Shown here: positions 45,682 to 55,256 of the stretch, piece after piece
Layout of the letters: each line of letters starts with the position of its first letter
Position numbering within the stretch: the stretch's first letter is position 1
Source of the DNA: Desulfovibrio desulfuricans DSM 642
Lineage (GTDB): Bacteria > Desulfobacterota > Desulfovibrionia > Desulfovibrionales > Desulfovibrionaceae
DNA length: 64,000 nt
Assembly: GCF_000420465.1 (NCBI RefSeq)
Contig: NZ_ATUZ01000011.1
Coordinates: 186,001 to 250,000 of the forward strand
Reading direction: 5' to 3'
The notes under the pieces: generated by a model
Told to the model about the DNA's origin: nothing
Seen by the model: the letters and a program-made list of their open reading frames with translations, nothing else
The model's database searches: none
Program-made: the position numbers and the translations under genes

Positions 45682-46308
45682 ATGACACATCAGGAATTGG
45701 TAGAAGCCTTTTCCGCCAAGGCTGCGGCTGTTAACGCCGTAGTGCAGGAAGTGCCCAACATGGCAGCCGCCTTGCAGTATGTTGTGGACGTTTGCGCCAA
45801 CAAGGCTCCCGCAGAGCTTTTGGCTGACGAACCTGGCACGGAACAAGGCCCCCTTAGCCCCAATAAGGTTCCCACGCGCGTACAGCGTGTGGTGGCAGCG
45901 CCGCAGCTTGGCGACGCCGACTTTGCCGCGCTGGCAGCTGCCTGTGAAGAAAAAGGTTTTCTGTGCATCCGCGAAGGGCTGCGCAACTATCTTGCCGGTA
46001 TTGACGTGGGCGTCTCCACCGCCGAGCTTGGCGTTGCCGCCAGCGGTACCTGCCTGCTCAATACCGACAACGAAGACGTGCGCCTTACGGGCATGATCTC
46101 GGAAGTTTCCGTGCTGATGCTGCGCAAGTCCACCATCTACCCCGATCTGCCCTCCATAGCCCAGTTGCTGCGCGAGCGCATGAACGAAGGTACTGCCACG
46201 TACACCACCCTGGTGACTGGCCCCAGCCGTACCGCCGACATTGAGCGCGTGGCTGCCGTGGGCGTGCATGGGCCGCTGGAACTGCATATCATTCTGCTGG
46301 AGGACTAA
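45682..46308 (+). CDS. lutC: Lactate utilization protein LutC/LldG
   Basis: A 208-residue LUD-domain protein. The end TTLVTGPSRTADIERVAAVG and HGPLELHIILLED is the family signature, with AELGVAASGTCLLN in the middle. LutC is one of three proteins of the non-flavin L-lactate oxidation complex. AAGGAG precedes ATG 45682; the frame is open 81 codons upstream, but without family similarity. The next gene starts three bases after the stop. Confidence 0.92.
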   Translation: MTHQELVEAFSAKAAAVNAVVQEVPNMAAALQYVVDVCANKAPAELLADEPGTEQGPLSPNKVPTRVQRVVAAPQLGDADFAALAAACEEKGFLCIREGLRNYLAGIDVGVSTAELGVAASGTCLLNTDNEDVRLTGMISEVSVLMLRKSTIYPDLPSIAQLLRERMNEGTATYTTLVTGPSRTADIERVAAVGVHGPLELHIILLED

Positions 46309-46311
46309 CCC

Positions 46312-48462
46312 ATGCATGACGCCCTCAAGAGCTCATCGGGATATCATAAGGAACTGGACGAAGCCCTGAACGACGAATTTCTGCGTCGCACGCTTGATAC
46401 CTTTGCCGTGGCCTACCGCGCCAACCGCGAAGCCGTGTTCAAGGAAGTGGACGAGAAAGCGCTGATCAAGCAGATCGCCGATGCCAAGGACTACGCCTGT
46501 CAGCACATGGACGAACTGTACGCTCAGTTCAAGGCCGAAGCAGAAAAGCGCGGCGTGCACGTGCACCGTGCCGCCACCGCCGCCGAAGCCAACGACATGA
46601 TCGTCCGTATCGCCAAAGAAAACAAAGTGAAGAAGGTGGTCAAGTCCAAGTCCATGACCGCCGAAGAGATCGGCCTGAACACCGCGCTGGAAGGCAACGG
46701 CCTGATCGTGGACGAAACCGACCTTGGCGAATGGATCATCCAGCTGCGCCACGAAGGTCCTTCGCACATGGTTATGCCCGCCATCCACCTTTCGCGCTAT
46801 CAGGTGGCCGACGACTTCACCAAGGCCACCGGCGTCAAGCAGGATTCTGACGTGCAGCGTCTGGTCAAGGTGGCCCGCGTCCAGTTGCGCCGCAAGTTCA
46901 TCGCCGCCGACATGGGCGTGAGCGGCTGTAACTTTGCCGTGGCCGAAAACGGCGCGATCTCTACCGTGACCAACGAAGGCAACGCCCGCATGGTTACGAC
47001 CCTGCCGCGCGTGCATGTTGCCATTGCCGGTCTGGACAAGCTCGTTGCCAAGCTGGATGACGCCCTGGTTGCTCTTCAGGTGCTGCCCCGCAACGCCACT
47101 GCCCAGCGCCTTACCTCCTATGTTACCTGGATGTGCGGCGCAGGCCCCTGTGCGGCCAATGCCGACGACAAAAAGATTCTGCACGTTATCTTTCTTGATA
47201 ATGGGCGTACCGAAATCGCCAAGGATCCCCTGTTCTCGCAGGTGTTCCGCTGCGTGCGCTGCGGCGCTTGCGCCAACGTCTGCCCCGTGTACCGCCTCGT
47301 GGGTGGCCACAAGATGGGCTACATCTACATTGGCGCCATCGGCCTGATCCTTACCTACTTCTTCCACGGCAAGGATCGTGCGCGTATTCTCAGCCAGAAC
47401 TGCATGGGCTGCGAATCGTGCGCCAATGTGTGCGCTGGCGGCATCGACCTGCCGCGTCTTATCCGCGAAGTGCGCTCGCGCCTCAACGTGGAACAGGGCG
47501 CGCCCATCGAAGCCAACCTGCTTTCCGCTGTGATGAAGAACCGCAAGCTGTTCCACAAGCTGCTCAAGTTCGCCAGCTTCGCCCAGAAGCCCTTCACTCG
47601 TGGGGCGCAGTTCCAGCGCCATCTGCCTGCCGTCTTCCTTGGCAAGCACAACTTCAAGGCTCTGCCCGCCATTGCCAACAAGTCCTTCCGCGACCGTTGG
47701 CCCGAATTGGCCCCCAAGGTGCAGAACCCCTCCTTCCGCGTGGCTATCTTCAGCGGTTGCGCCCAGGACTTCATCTACCCCGAAGAACTGGAAGCCTGCG
47801 TGAAGATTCTGGCCGCCAAGAACGTGGCCGTGGACTTCCCCATGGAACAGTCCTGCTGCGGCCTGCCCCTCGAAATGATGGGCCAGCGCAAAACCTCCAT
47901 GGATGTGGCCAAGCAGAACATCGCCGCCTTCCGTGGCGGCAACTACGACTACATCATCACGCTGTGCGCCAGCTGCGCCGGTCATCTCAAGCACCACTAC
48001 CCTGAAATCCTGGATCAGGATTTCTCCACGGTGGAAGCTCAGGCCTTTGCGGCCAAGATCATCGACTTCAGCTCCTTCGTGCATGACGTGCTGGGCCTCA
48101 AGGCCGAGGACTTCAACAAGTCCGCGCAGAAGGTCACCTACCATGCCTCGTGCCACCTGTGCCGGGGCCTGGGCGTCAAAAAGGCCCCCCGCGAGCTTAT
48201 TGGCGATGCGGCTGAATACGTGCCCTGCGAGGAAGAAGAAGTGTGCTGCGGCTTTGGCGGCAGCTACTCTGTGAAGTTCCCCGAAATCTCCGCCCAGCTG
48301 CTGGACAAGAAAATCGCCAACATGAAGGCCACCGGCGCTGACCGCCTGGTGGTGGACTGCCCCGGCTGCGTCATGCAGATCCGTGGCGGTGCTGAAAAGC
48401 AGGGCCTCAAGATAAAGGTCGACCATATTGCTGAACTTCTGGCTGAAAATCTGAAAAAATAA
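46312..48462 (+). CDS. LutB-LutA type (LldF/LldE) fusion Fe-S protein of L-lactate oxidation
   Basis: The 716-residue protein joins two proteins that are separate in Bacillus and E. coli. Residues about 1-290 are a LUD domain (KSKSMTAEEIGLNTALEGNG). Two [4Fe-4S] sets follow (CVRCGACANVCPVYR, CMGCESCANVCAGG). The last 250 residues hold two LutA-type CCG domains (MEQSCCGLPLEMMG, EEVCCGFGGSYSV). With LutC it oxidises L-lactate to pyruvate without flavin. The ribosome site overlaps the end of lutC, which ensures coupled translation. The same fused arrangement is known in Desulfovibrio vulgaris. Confidence 0.93.
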   Translation: MHDALKSSSGYHKELDEALNDEFLRRTLDTFAVAYRANREAVFKEVDEKALIKQIADAKDYACQHMDELYAQFKAEAEKRGVHVHRAATAAEANDMIVRIAKENKVKKVVKSKSMTAEEIGLNTALEGNGLIVDETDLGEWIIQLRHEGPSHMVMPAIHLSRYQVADDFTKATGVKQDSDVQRLVKVARVQLRRKFIAADMGVSGCNFAVAENGAISTVTNEGNARMVTTLPRVHVAIAGLDKLVAKLDDALVALQVLPRNATAQRLTSYVTWMCGAGPCAANADDKKILHVIFLDNGRTEIAKDPLFSQVFRCVRCGACANVCPVYRLVGGHKMGYIYIGAIGLILTYFFHGKDRARILSQNCMGCESCANVCAGGIDLPRLIREVRSRLNVEQGAPIEANLLSAVMKNRKLFHKLLKFASFAQKPFTRGAQFQRHLPAVFLGKHNFKALPAIANKSFRDRWPELAPKVQNPSFRVAIFSGCAQDFIYPEELEACVKILAAKNVAVDFPMEQSCCGLPLEMMGQRKTSMDVAKQNIAAFRGGNYDYIITLCASCAGHLKHHYPEILDQDFSTVEAQAFAAKIIDFSSFVHDVLGLKAEDFNKSAQKVTYHASCHLCRGLGVKKAPRELIGDAAEYVPCEEEEVCCGFGGSYSVKFPEISAQLLDKKIANMKATGADRLVVDCPGCVMQIRGGAEKQGLKIKVDHIAELLAENLKK

Positions 48463-48476
48463 TCCAACGAAACATC

Positions 48477-48634
48477 TTCCTGTGGGTGGAGAGCTGAGGC
48501 TCTTCATCCGCAGGAAAGTTGAGGGATGATTTCGGTTCTCCTCTGTGGGGAGGGCCGAAACCTGGTCTGTCCTCTTGCGTCTGGGGACGGAAAAACTCTG
48601 GCTGAAATCCCGTAAAGCAATGCGGCAGCATTGC
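48477..48634 (+). repeat. Four consecutive mRNA hairpins between the Lld fusion gene and the permease
   Basis: Four stems stand in a row: 48477-48516 (18 pairs with three or four G-T), 48530-48560 (12 pairs), 48566-48591 (9 pairs) and 48617-48634 (7 pairs, perfect). None has a T-run. Such arrays often protect or process mRNA, setting different levels for flanking genes. Confidence 0.65.
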
Positions 48635-48727
48635 GTTAACATCATCCTGCCAGGCGGCGAGGTGTAAAACTGGGCAGTGTGTGCTGAGAATGGGAGCAGC
48701 TCACTGCTTCACAAATGCGGAGGCATT

Positions 48728-50416
48728 ATGTCTATTGGAATGTTGGCTCTTTTAGCTATTATCCCCATCCTTGTTGCACTCATTTTTATGGTTGGCCTGC
48801 GGTGGCCAGCGACCCGAGCCATGCCACTGGCATGGCTGGTCTGCGTTATCTGCGGACTTGTGGGCTGGAAGCTTTCTCCCTCCTATCTGCTTGCTCTGTC
48901 TCTCCAGGGCGTTGTCGTTGCCATCGGTGTTCTGATTATTGTATTTGGCGCAATTCTTATTCTTTATACTCTTGAAGAAAGCGGCGGCATGGAAACCATC
49001 CAGTGCGGCATGCAGGGCGTCAGCCGTGACCGCCGTCTGCAAGCCATCATTATTGGCTTCATGTTTGGAGCCTTTATTGAAGGCGCTGCCGGCTTTGGCA
49101 CTCCTGCCGCTCTTGCCGCGCCCCTGCTGCTTGCTCTGGGCTTTCCGGCCATGGCCGCAGCCGTGGTCTGCCTGGTGTTCAACTCCGTGCCAGTTACCTT
49201 TGGCGCAGTGGGCACGCCTGTTATCGTTGGTTTCAGCTTTCTTAAAAATCTTGTGGCGGAATCCGTTGCCGCCAACCCCAATTTGCCCTTCCAGAATTAT
49301 GACGGATTTGGTGCGGCTGTAGGCCAGTGGGCAACCTTTATGCATGCCCCCATGGCTATTATCCTCACCATTTTCATGCTGGGCTTCATGACCCGCTTTT
49401 TTGGCAAGGAAAAATCCTGGTCTGTTGGCTTTGCCGCGTGGAAGTACTGCGTTTTTGCGGGTGTTTGCTTCCTTGTGCCGTACCTTGCCTGTGCGTGGTT
49501 GCTTGGCCCTGAATTCCCCGCTCTGCTTGCGGGCCTGCTTGGCCTTGGCGTTGTGGTGTGGGGTACCAAAAAGGGATTTTGCGTTCCCAAGACGGTGTGG
49601 GAATTTGCCCCGCATACAGAATGGGACAAAAGCTGGACAGGCTCCGTGCCCCCCAGCACCAAGACAGAATTCCGTGCGCGCATGACCCAGCTCCAGGCAT
49701 GGTTGCCCTACGTGCTGATCTGCATCCTGCTGGTGCTTTCGCGCATTCCTGCGCTTGGCCTCAAGGCTTGGCTGCTGAGTTTCAAACTGAACTTTGTTGA
49801 TATCCTGGGATTCAAGGGCGTAAACGCTTCCATTGATTATCTGTATCTGCCCGGCACGTTCTTTATCGTGGTGTCGCTCATGACCATCACCTTGCACAAG
49901 ATGCCCAAGGCCGCGGTTTCCCGAGCTTGGGGCGAAAGCCTGCGCAAGATGAAGTCCCCAACCATTGCCCTGATTTTTGCCGTGGCGCTGGTGTCCATTT
50001 TCCGTGGCTCAGCGACAAACCCCATTGATGTGCCCTCCATGCCCTTGGCTTTGGCCCAGGCAGTGGCCGCTGTGGCTGGTTCGGTGTGGCCTGTTCTGGC
50101 TGCCTTTGTGGGCGGTCTTGGTGCCTTTATCACGGGCTCCAACACGGTTTCTGACCTTATGTTTGCTGAATTCCAGTGGAACATGGCTCAGGCCCTGCAC
50201 CTGCCCCGTCAGATCATCGTGGCGGCTCAAGCCGTTGGCGGTGCCATGGGCAACATGATCTGCGTGCACAATATCGTGGCCGCCTGCGCGGTTGTGGGCC
50301 TGTCGGGCCGCGAAGGCGAGGTTCTGCGCCGCACGTTCTGGCCCTTCATGCTCTACGGCACCATCGTGGGCATTATCTGCACCGTGCTGGTGATGCTTAA
50401 TCCTAGCGTGTTCTAG
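48728..50416 (+). CDS. lctP: L-lactate permease
   Basis: The 562-residue membrane protein of the LctP family has about 13 hydrophobic segments. The motif [20 protein letters not shown] and the C-terminal [17 protein letters not shown] and [19 protein letters not shown] are diagnostic. It imports lactate with protons or sodium. GGAGG precedes the ATG at 48728; an in-frame start 17 codons earlier lacks this. It is the last gene of the locus and is followed by a clear terminator. Confidence 0.96.
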   Translation: MSIGMLALLAIIPILVALIFMVGLRWPATRAMPLAWLVCVICGLVGWKLSPSYLLALSLQGVVVAIGVLIIVFGAILILYTLEESGGMETIQCGMQGVSRDRRLQAIIIGFMFGAFIEGAAGFGTPAALAAPLLLALGFPAMAAAVVCLVFNSVPVTFGAVGTPVIVGFSFLKNLVAESVAANPNLPFQNYDGFGAAVGQWATFMHAPMAIILTIFMLGFMTRFFGKEKSWSVGFAAWKYCVFAGVCFLVPYLACAWLLGPEFPALLAGLLGLGVVVWGTKKGFCVPKTVWEFAPHTEWDKSWTGSVPPSTKTEFRARMTQLQAWLPYVLICILLVLSRIPALGLKAWLLSFKLNFVDILGFKGVNASIDYLYLPGTFFIVVSLMTITLHKMPKAAVSRAWGESLRKMKSPTIALIFAVALVSIFRGSATNPIDVPSMPLALAQAVAAVAGSVWPVLAAFVGGLGAFITGSNTVSDLMFAEFQWNMAQALHLPRQIIVAAQAVGGAMGNMICVHNIVAACAVVGLSGREGEVLRRTFWPFMLYGTIVGIICTVLVMLNPSVF

Positions 50417-50450
50417 AATGCTGGCGGCATAGCCGCAGCACATATGTTGA

Positions 50451-50481
50451 AAAGGCCGCTCAGCATTGCTGGGCGGCCTTT
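50451..50481 (+). terminator. Terminator after lctP
   Basis: AAAGGCCGCTCAGC pairs with GCTGGGCGGCCTTT (one G-T pair, three-base loop) and is followed by a few T. It separates the lactate locus from the convergent gene. Confidence 0.8.
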
Positions 50482-50546
50482 ACTCATAGATCAGGCTGGC
50501 GGTCTGGTGGATATGTCTGGATAACTCTTTGTGGAATCTTGTTTCG

Positions 50547-50951
50547 CTAATGGCTACGCTGTTTATCTGGAAGTTGTTTCCAGTACCAGTTGCTTACGAG
50601 CGTATCGTCACGTGACGCCCACTCACCGCACGATTCAAAATAGTCCAGCACGTTCTGTTCCCTGAGGCTGAGCTCAAGCCCGGAGCGTGCCATCTGGCGC
50701 ATGCGGATAAAGATCACCAGACATTCAAAGAGCGAAAACAGATCGTCAGTCTCCAGGGCCTCCTGGTTCAGGTATTTTGTAAATTCCTGATAAAAGGGGT
50801 TGTGCTCATCAACTATGGCATCATAATCCGTGCTGAATTCCTTGAGTGACATGATGCCTGAACGAAAGTGTTTTTCGAAGGGGCACTCATGACCCTGTCC
50901 TGCTTTGGCACAGAGGCGCTGCATAAGTTCCAAATGATCTGAAAGCGGCAT
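50547..50951 (-). CDS. Conserved-looking hypothetical protein
   Basis: A 134-residue acidic, helical, soluble protein with no motif I recognise. AGGAG before the ATG and ordinary codon use support a real gene. It contains LREQNVLDYFESCGEWASRD and two cysteines in the N-terminal third. It lies alone on the minus strand after the lactate locus. No function can be proposed from sequence. Confidence 0.7.
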   Translation of the reverse strand: MPLSDHLELMQRLCAKAGQGHECPFEKHFRSGIMSLKEFSTDYDAIVDEHNPFYQEFTKYLNQEALETDDLFSLFECLVIFIRMRQMARSGLELSLREQNVLDYFESCGEWASRDDTLVSNWYWKQLPDKQRSH

Positions 50952-51022
50952 AGCTTGGCTCCTGAGACAAAATGTTCTGCTTGGAGATAGTTTATCTTCT
51001 ATAAATATTCAAATCAAGCAGG

Positions 51023-51057
51023 CGAAAAAAAAGCCCGCTCTTGTCAGGGCGGGCTTT
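51023..51057 (-). terminator. Terminator after the 51190 gene
   Basis: AAAGCCCGCTC pairs with GGGCGGGCTTT (one G-T pair, six-base loop). On the minus strand it is followed by a T8 tract. It terminates transcription coming from the secreted-protein gene. Confidence 0.82.
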
Positions 51058-51189
51058 CGTAAAAAACAATTTTAAAAGGCGGCGTTTGAAGCTAAAATTA
51101 TTTAATCTGTCTGCTCAATGCGCTGTTTGAATAGTAAAAAAGTTTTTTTGATTTTTTGCTAAAAGTAAAAGTTGCTTTTTGCAATTAGA

Positions 51190-51756
51190 CTAGCGCTGGT
51201 TGCGCCGTGGTTGCAGATACTGCGGCTGAAAAAGCAGGCGATACTGCTTCACTGTGGACAGCCGCTGAGGGGCTGTTACTTCACCTTCGATAGACAGCGC
51301 CTTGTCTGAAAGCCCAAAGGGTTGAAGCTGTCCAGGCGGAACATCCATGTGCGAAAGCCTTTCGCCGCTGACATTGAATACCGGAAGGCTGCTGGAAGAA
51401 GAACCAGCCATGAGCACTGCGGTGGCATTGGCCGAAGGCGAGACGTTTTTTCCAGCCGTTGAGCGATGGGAAGTGGCGTTGAGCAGACTTGGCATGGAGA
51501 CTTCGGCCCTGCGCAGCATATCAATAAAGTCGTTGCCGGTGCGGCCAACAAACGTCACAAGCGAAGAGCCGTCGCCATATACGAGCAGGCTGACGGGCAT
51601 GGTGCCTCCGTGTATGCCAAAGTAGGCAGGGCGTGCGCCAGCTGGCATGACCACCCAGCCTTGCTGCTCTGGCAATCCCTGGCTGTCTGTGCTCCAGGCG
51701 GTTGCGGGGACTAGGGCAGTCAGCAAAAAACAGAACAAATAAATTGTGTTCCGCAT
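51190..51756 (-). CDS. Exported hypothetical protein
   Basis: The 188-residue protein has an N-terminal signal peptide (hydrophobic residues 5-16, likely cleavage after ATAWS near residue 22). The mature part has GWVVMPAGARPAYFGIHGGT and a serine-rich stretch (AGSSSSSLP), with no known domain. AGGAT precedes the ATG. It is probably periplasmic. It stands alone with its own terminator. Confidence 0.7.
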   Translation of the reverse strand: MRNTIYLFCFLLTALVPATAWSTDSQGLPEQQGWVVMPAGARPAYFGIHGGTMPVSLLVYGDGSSLVTFVGRTGNDFIDMLRRAEVSMPSLLNATSHRSTAGKNVSPSANATAVLMAGSSSSSLPVFNVSGERLSHMDVPPGQLQPFGLSDKALSIEGEVTAPQRLSTVKQYRLLFQPQYLQPRRNQR

Positions 51757-51884
51757 ATTATCCTGTTCCGGATAGGGAAATTTGCATGTTACGGTATGAT
51801 TCTACCGCCATGCCCACCATTTAGTGAGCCGCGCGGCAATTGTCAAGGCGGCTGAAAAGACGCATGTCCTATGCCTTTACAAGC

Positions 51885-53009
51885 CTAGCCGGGGCGGCGC
51901 TTTTTGGATTTTTGCGCAGGCTGCGTAGCTGGCTCTGGCGCTGCCTTTTGCTGTTGCGGCGTCAGGTCGGGCGGCGGCGGAATCTGGGGCAGATTCTGGG
52001 CATTGCCAAGGTAGTGCAGAAAAAAATCGCCCAGGGATTCGGTCATGCGTCTGTGGATTGCCCCCCGTGTTTCTTCCGTGACCGAGCGGCACAGTTCCGG
52101 CAACTCCATGGCCAGCGATTCGGGGCAGGGCGCCATGAGCGCACCCGTGTCGGCCTGCGGCAGGCTCAGCCAGCGAGGCTTTTTATCCATAAGTTCAAAT
52201 ATGCGCCGCGCATGCAGGGCGGGGTTGTTCAGGCTGTCATTGGGTGCAGCCATGATCAGCAGAGGCGGGTAGAACCAGTGGAATGACTGGCGCGAAAACA
52301 GCATGCCAAAACCGGGCGCCACTGCCGCTATGGCGCGGATGCGCGTGTCGGCGAGGCTGCGTGTGAGCGGCAGGTTTTTGCACAGCGATTCCATGCGTCC
52401 GCGAGCCCATGTATTGCAATACATGTCGCTTGGAGCAGTGCGCGAGCAGTAGCTGGCCCATCCCTCGCAGTCGGGCAGCGCACCGCCCAGCAGCAAAGCC
52501 GCCGCGCCGCCAACGCCAAAGCCGATTACGCCGATGCGTGAGGCGTCAATGCTGGGCTCCACTTCCGGATCATGCAGGAGCAGGTCAATGCTGCCAGAAA
52601 GTTCATGTGCACGATTTTCAAGCTGCTGCCAGGTCAGCAGGTTGTCCATGTTGTCCATGTTGTCGCCAGGGTGATTGGGGGCAGCCACCACAAAACCCAG
52701 TGATGCCAGCCACGCGGCGGTATCATGGTACGAAAAACGCGTTCCCGCGGTATCGTGCGAGAGCAGAAGCAGAGGGAAACGCCCGTCCACCGCCTTGCCA
52801 GCGCGGGAGGCGGAAATTTCCCATGGGGCATAGTTGAGATCCCGCGGCGGGCGGGATGATGGATACCACACATTCACATCCAGGCGCAGGCCTGTTTCCG
52901 GCGACCACTGGCCAAGCGTCCTGAAACCAACCATATATGTGTCGGCAGCATTGGCGGCAGGAGCGAACAGGAGCAGGGCTAGGACAGCTATGGTGGTGAG
53001 TACGCGCAT
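51885..53009 (-). CDS. Secreted alpha/beta-hydrolase-like protein lacking the nucleophile serine
   Basis: The 374-residue protein has a signal peptide (residues 1-21) and a fold of the dienelactone hydrolase/PAF-acetylhydrolase type: FPLLLLSHDTAGTRFSYHDT, LASLGFVVAAPNHPG, and the elbow region IGVIGFGVGGAAALLLGG. The elbow GxSxG reads G-F-G-V-G (residues 163-167), so Gly165 replaces the catalytic serine. No clear late histidine motif is seen either. It is probably not a classical esterase. The C-terminal 35 residues are Pro/Gln/Lys-rich. The start at 53009 gives a good signal peptide. Confidence 0.75.
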   Translation of the reverse strand: MRVLTTIAVLALLLFAPAANAADTYMVGFRTLGQWSPETGLRLDVNVWYPSSRPPRDLNYAPWEISASRAGKAVDGRFPLLLLSHDTAGTRFSYHDTAAWLASLGFVVAAPNHPGDNMDNMDNLLTWQQLENRAHELSGSIDLLLHDPEVEPSIDASRIGVIGFGVGGAAALLLGGALPDCEGWASYCSRTAPSDMYCNTWARGRMESLCKNLPLTRSLADTRIRAIAAVAPGFGMLFSRQSFHWFYPPLLIMAAPNDSLNNPALHARRIFELMDKKPRWLSLPQADTGALMAPCPESLAMELPELCRSVTEETRGAIHRRMTESLGDFFLHYLGNAQNLPQIPPPPDLTPQQQKAAPEPATQPAQKSKKRRPG

Positions 53010-53093
53010 GGCTGTGTTGTGCCACAAGCGGCCTTGGGGTACAAGAGCAGACCGAAGGCGCGCCAACGCGCCCGATGAGGGAGATCAGCCTTT

Positions 53094-53738
53094 ATGGAAC
53101 TACTGAGCAGCTTTGTCAGTTTTATTCTGCACATAGACGTGCATTTGTTTGAGCTTGCCGATCAGTACGGGCTATGGCTTTACGCCATACTGTTCGTCAT
53201 TGTTTTTTGCGAAACAGGCCTTGTGGTAACCCCCTTCCTGCCGGGTGATTCCCTGCTGTTTGCCTCCGGCGTGGTGGCCGGGGCCGGGCTTTTGGGCTAT
53301 GGCGAAGTGATGGGCGTACTGCTGGCGGCAGGCATACTGGGCGATGCGATGAATTACTTTATCGGGCGGCACGTGGGGCCAGCCATTTTTTCGCGCGAGA
53401 ACCGTCTTATCAAAAAGTCCCACCTGCTCAAGGCGCACAATTTTTACGAGCGGCACGGCGGCAAGGCTATTGTGCTGGCCCGCTTTGTGCCCATTGTGCG
53501 CACCTTTGCGCCCTTTGTGGCGGGCATTGCCCTGATGCATCCGCCCACGTTTTTTCTGTTCAACATCACGGGCTGCGTGCTCTGGGTGGGCGGGCTGGTT
53601 TCCGCCGGGTACTTTCTCGGCAATCTGGAATGGGCGCGGCAGAACTTCAGCCTGATTGTTTACGGCATCATCATTGTTTCCGTGCTGCCCGTTGTTATTG
53701 AAGTAGCGCGCTCCAAGCTTGGGAAGGGCAAGGATTAG
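53094..53738 (+). CDS. DedA family inner-membrane protein
   Basis: The 214-residue protein has the DedA pattern: FCETGLVVTPFLPGDSLLF, the amphipathic FIGRHVGPAIFSRENRLIKK, FYERHGGKAIVLARFVPIVR and TFAPFVAGIALM. DedA proteins flip or move lipid carriers and support envelope homeostasis. The two arginines and the acidic residues needed in E. coli homologues are present. It is divergent from the hydrolase-like gene and converges on the ABC ATPase gene. Confidence 0.92.
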   Translation: MELLSSFVSFILHIDVHLFELADQYGLWLYAILFVIVFCETGLVVTPFLPGDSLLFASGVVAGAGLLGYGEVMGVLLAAGILGDAMNYFIGRHVGPAIFSRENRLIKKSHLLKAHNFYERHGGKAIVLARFVPIVRTFAPFVAGIALMHPPTFFLFNITGCVLWVGGLVSAGYFLGNLEWARQNFSLIVYGIIIVSVLPVVIEVARSKLGKGKD

Positions 53739-53741
53739 GCC

Positions 53742-55223
53742 CTACAGCACGACACGCAGGCGTCCGCCTTCCATATGCGCCTCCCTGTTAATGCACAGGG
53801 GGGCGTCTTCATCATGGTGGGACACAAAAACCATCTGGACGCCCTGCAAGGCAAGCTGATCCAGCAAATGCAGGTACTGGGCGCGGCTTGGCGCATCCAG
53901 GCCGGAACAGGGTTCATCCAGCAGCAGGATGTCCGGCCCGCCCACCAAGGCGCGCGCCAGAAACAGGCGGCGCAACTGACCCGTGGACAGATGGCGGATG
54001 GATTGCCGCCCAAGCTTTTTCAGGCTCTCGGGGCTTTCATCGGGGAACATCTGGGCCATGCGGCTTGCGGCCTCGGCCCGTTCGGCATCAGAAAAACGGC
54101 GGTATACGCCTATGCTGTTGTCAAAGCCCGTGCAGACCATATCAAGCGCATTGAGGGAATAGCCATACAGAGCCTGCGAAAGATCTGACACAAGGCGCAC
54201 GCCCTTGCGCAGGGCTTCAAGGGTATCTACCTGCCCGCCCTGACCGGGCAGCCAGCGGTCAAATCTTCCCCCGGCGGCAACAAATTCATCACCTGCCAGC
54301 AAACGCAGCAATGTGGATTTGCCCGAGCCGTTGGCCCCGGTGATGCGCCAGTTTTCGCCCTGATGCATGCACCAGCTGATGTCGTGCAGCACTTCCTGCC
54401 GATCAATGAATACGGCAACGTTATCCAGATCAAGCATGGCGTGACCGCCGTTGAGCACGTGCTCTGCGACGCCAGAGGCATTGTTGTTCTGCACTGTCTT
54501 TGGCGCTTCTTCACTGGCCTCAGACGCAGGCGGCGCTGTGAACAGGCGGCCATGACGCACATAACGGCGGCCTGCGCACCAGTCGGGAATATTGGCGGCG
54601 CGGTGCGCCGTCATCACAACCGTGCAGCGGCTGGCGTATTCACCGAGGGTCTCAAAAAAAATCTGGCGATAGCGTTCGTCAAGGCCTTCATCACACTCGT
54701 CAAGCAGCAGCAGGGTGGGCGCGCGCAGAAGGGCGCGGCCAAGCAGCAGCAAACGCAGCTGCCCCTGCGAAAATGTGGGCACAGTGCGCTCAAGCAGGCC
54801 TTCGGCATCAAGGCGCGCGGCCATGTCTTCCACTGCCTGGCGTCTGTAGGCTGTGCTGTCGGCATAGACCAGTGGAGTATCTTCAAAGCCTGTAAGCAGC
54901 AGGTCGCGGCCCGTGAGATCCCAGGCCTGCCGCTGATAGTTTTCCTGCTGCGCAGGAGAAACAAGGCTTGTCATGCCCCTGCCCGCCAGTGGGGAGTCTT
55001 CCGGGCCGTCAGGCCCGTGCCACTGGATGCGCCCGTGGGCGGGCCACAGCTCGCCGCGCATGAGCCGCAGCAGGGTGGACTTGCCCGAGCCGTTGGGGCC
55101 AATGAGCGCGCAGTGCGCTCCGCGCCGCACATGCCAGTTGATGTTGTGCAGCACATGCTTCTGGCTGGCGTCGCCGGGCAGGAAAAGACTTACGTCATCG
55201 ATGGATACAATAATTTCGGACAT
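53742..55223 (-). CDS. modF: ModF-like double ABC ATPase
   Basis: The 493-residue soluble protein has two ABC domains. Domain 1 has GPNGSGKSTLLRLMRGE and LLLLDECDEGLDERY. Domain 2 has GANGSGKSTLLRLLAGDEF, the signature HLSTGQLRRLFLARALVGG and LLLDEPCSGLD. Size and layout match ModF (PhrA) of E. coli, whose role near molybdate transport is not well defined. The first signature reads FSQGQ and Walker B of domain 1 ends in DEC, as in ModF. No membrane partner is adjacent. Confidence 0.82.
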   Translation of the reverse strand: MSEIIVSIDDVSLFLPGDASQKHVLHNINWHVRRGAHCALIGPNGSGKSTLLRLMRGELWPAHGRIQWHGPDGPEDSPLAGRGMTSLVSPAQQENYQRQAWDLTGRDLLLTGFEDTPLVYADSTAYRRQAVEDMAARLDAEGLLERTVPTFSQGQLRLLLLGRALLRAPTLLLLDECDEGLDERYRQIFFETLGEYASRCTVVMTAHRAANIPDWCAGRRYVRHGRLFTAPPASEASEEAPKTVQNNNASGVAEHVLNGGHAMLDLDNVAVFIDRQEVLHDISWCMHQGENWRITGANGSGKSTLLRLLAGDEFVAAGGRFDRWLPGQGGQVDTLEALRKGVRLVSDLSQALYGYSLNALDMVCTGFDNSIGVYRRFSDAERAEAASRMAQMFPDESPESLKKLGRQSIRHLSTGQLRRLFLARALVGGPDILLLDEPCSGLDAPSRAQYLHLLDQLALQGVQMVFVSHHDEDAPLCINREAHMEGGRLRVVL

Positions 55224-55256
55224 ACATGATCCGTGGTGTCAAAGGCATGCGCCGTT

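Noticed and set aside
46333..48645. 770-codon open frame antisense to the lactate dehydrogenase fusion gene
   Set aside because: It mirrors the codon structure of a clear Fe-S protein gene on the other strand and has a His/Gly/Val-rich shadow composition.
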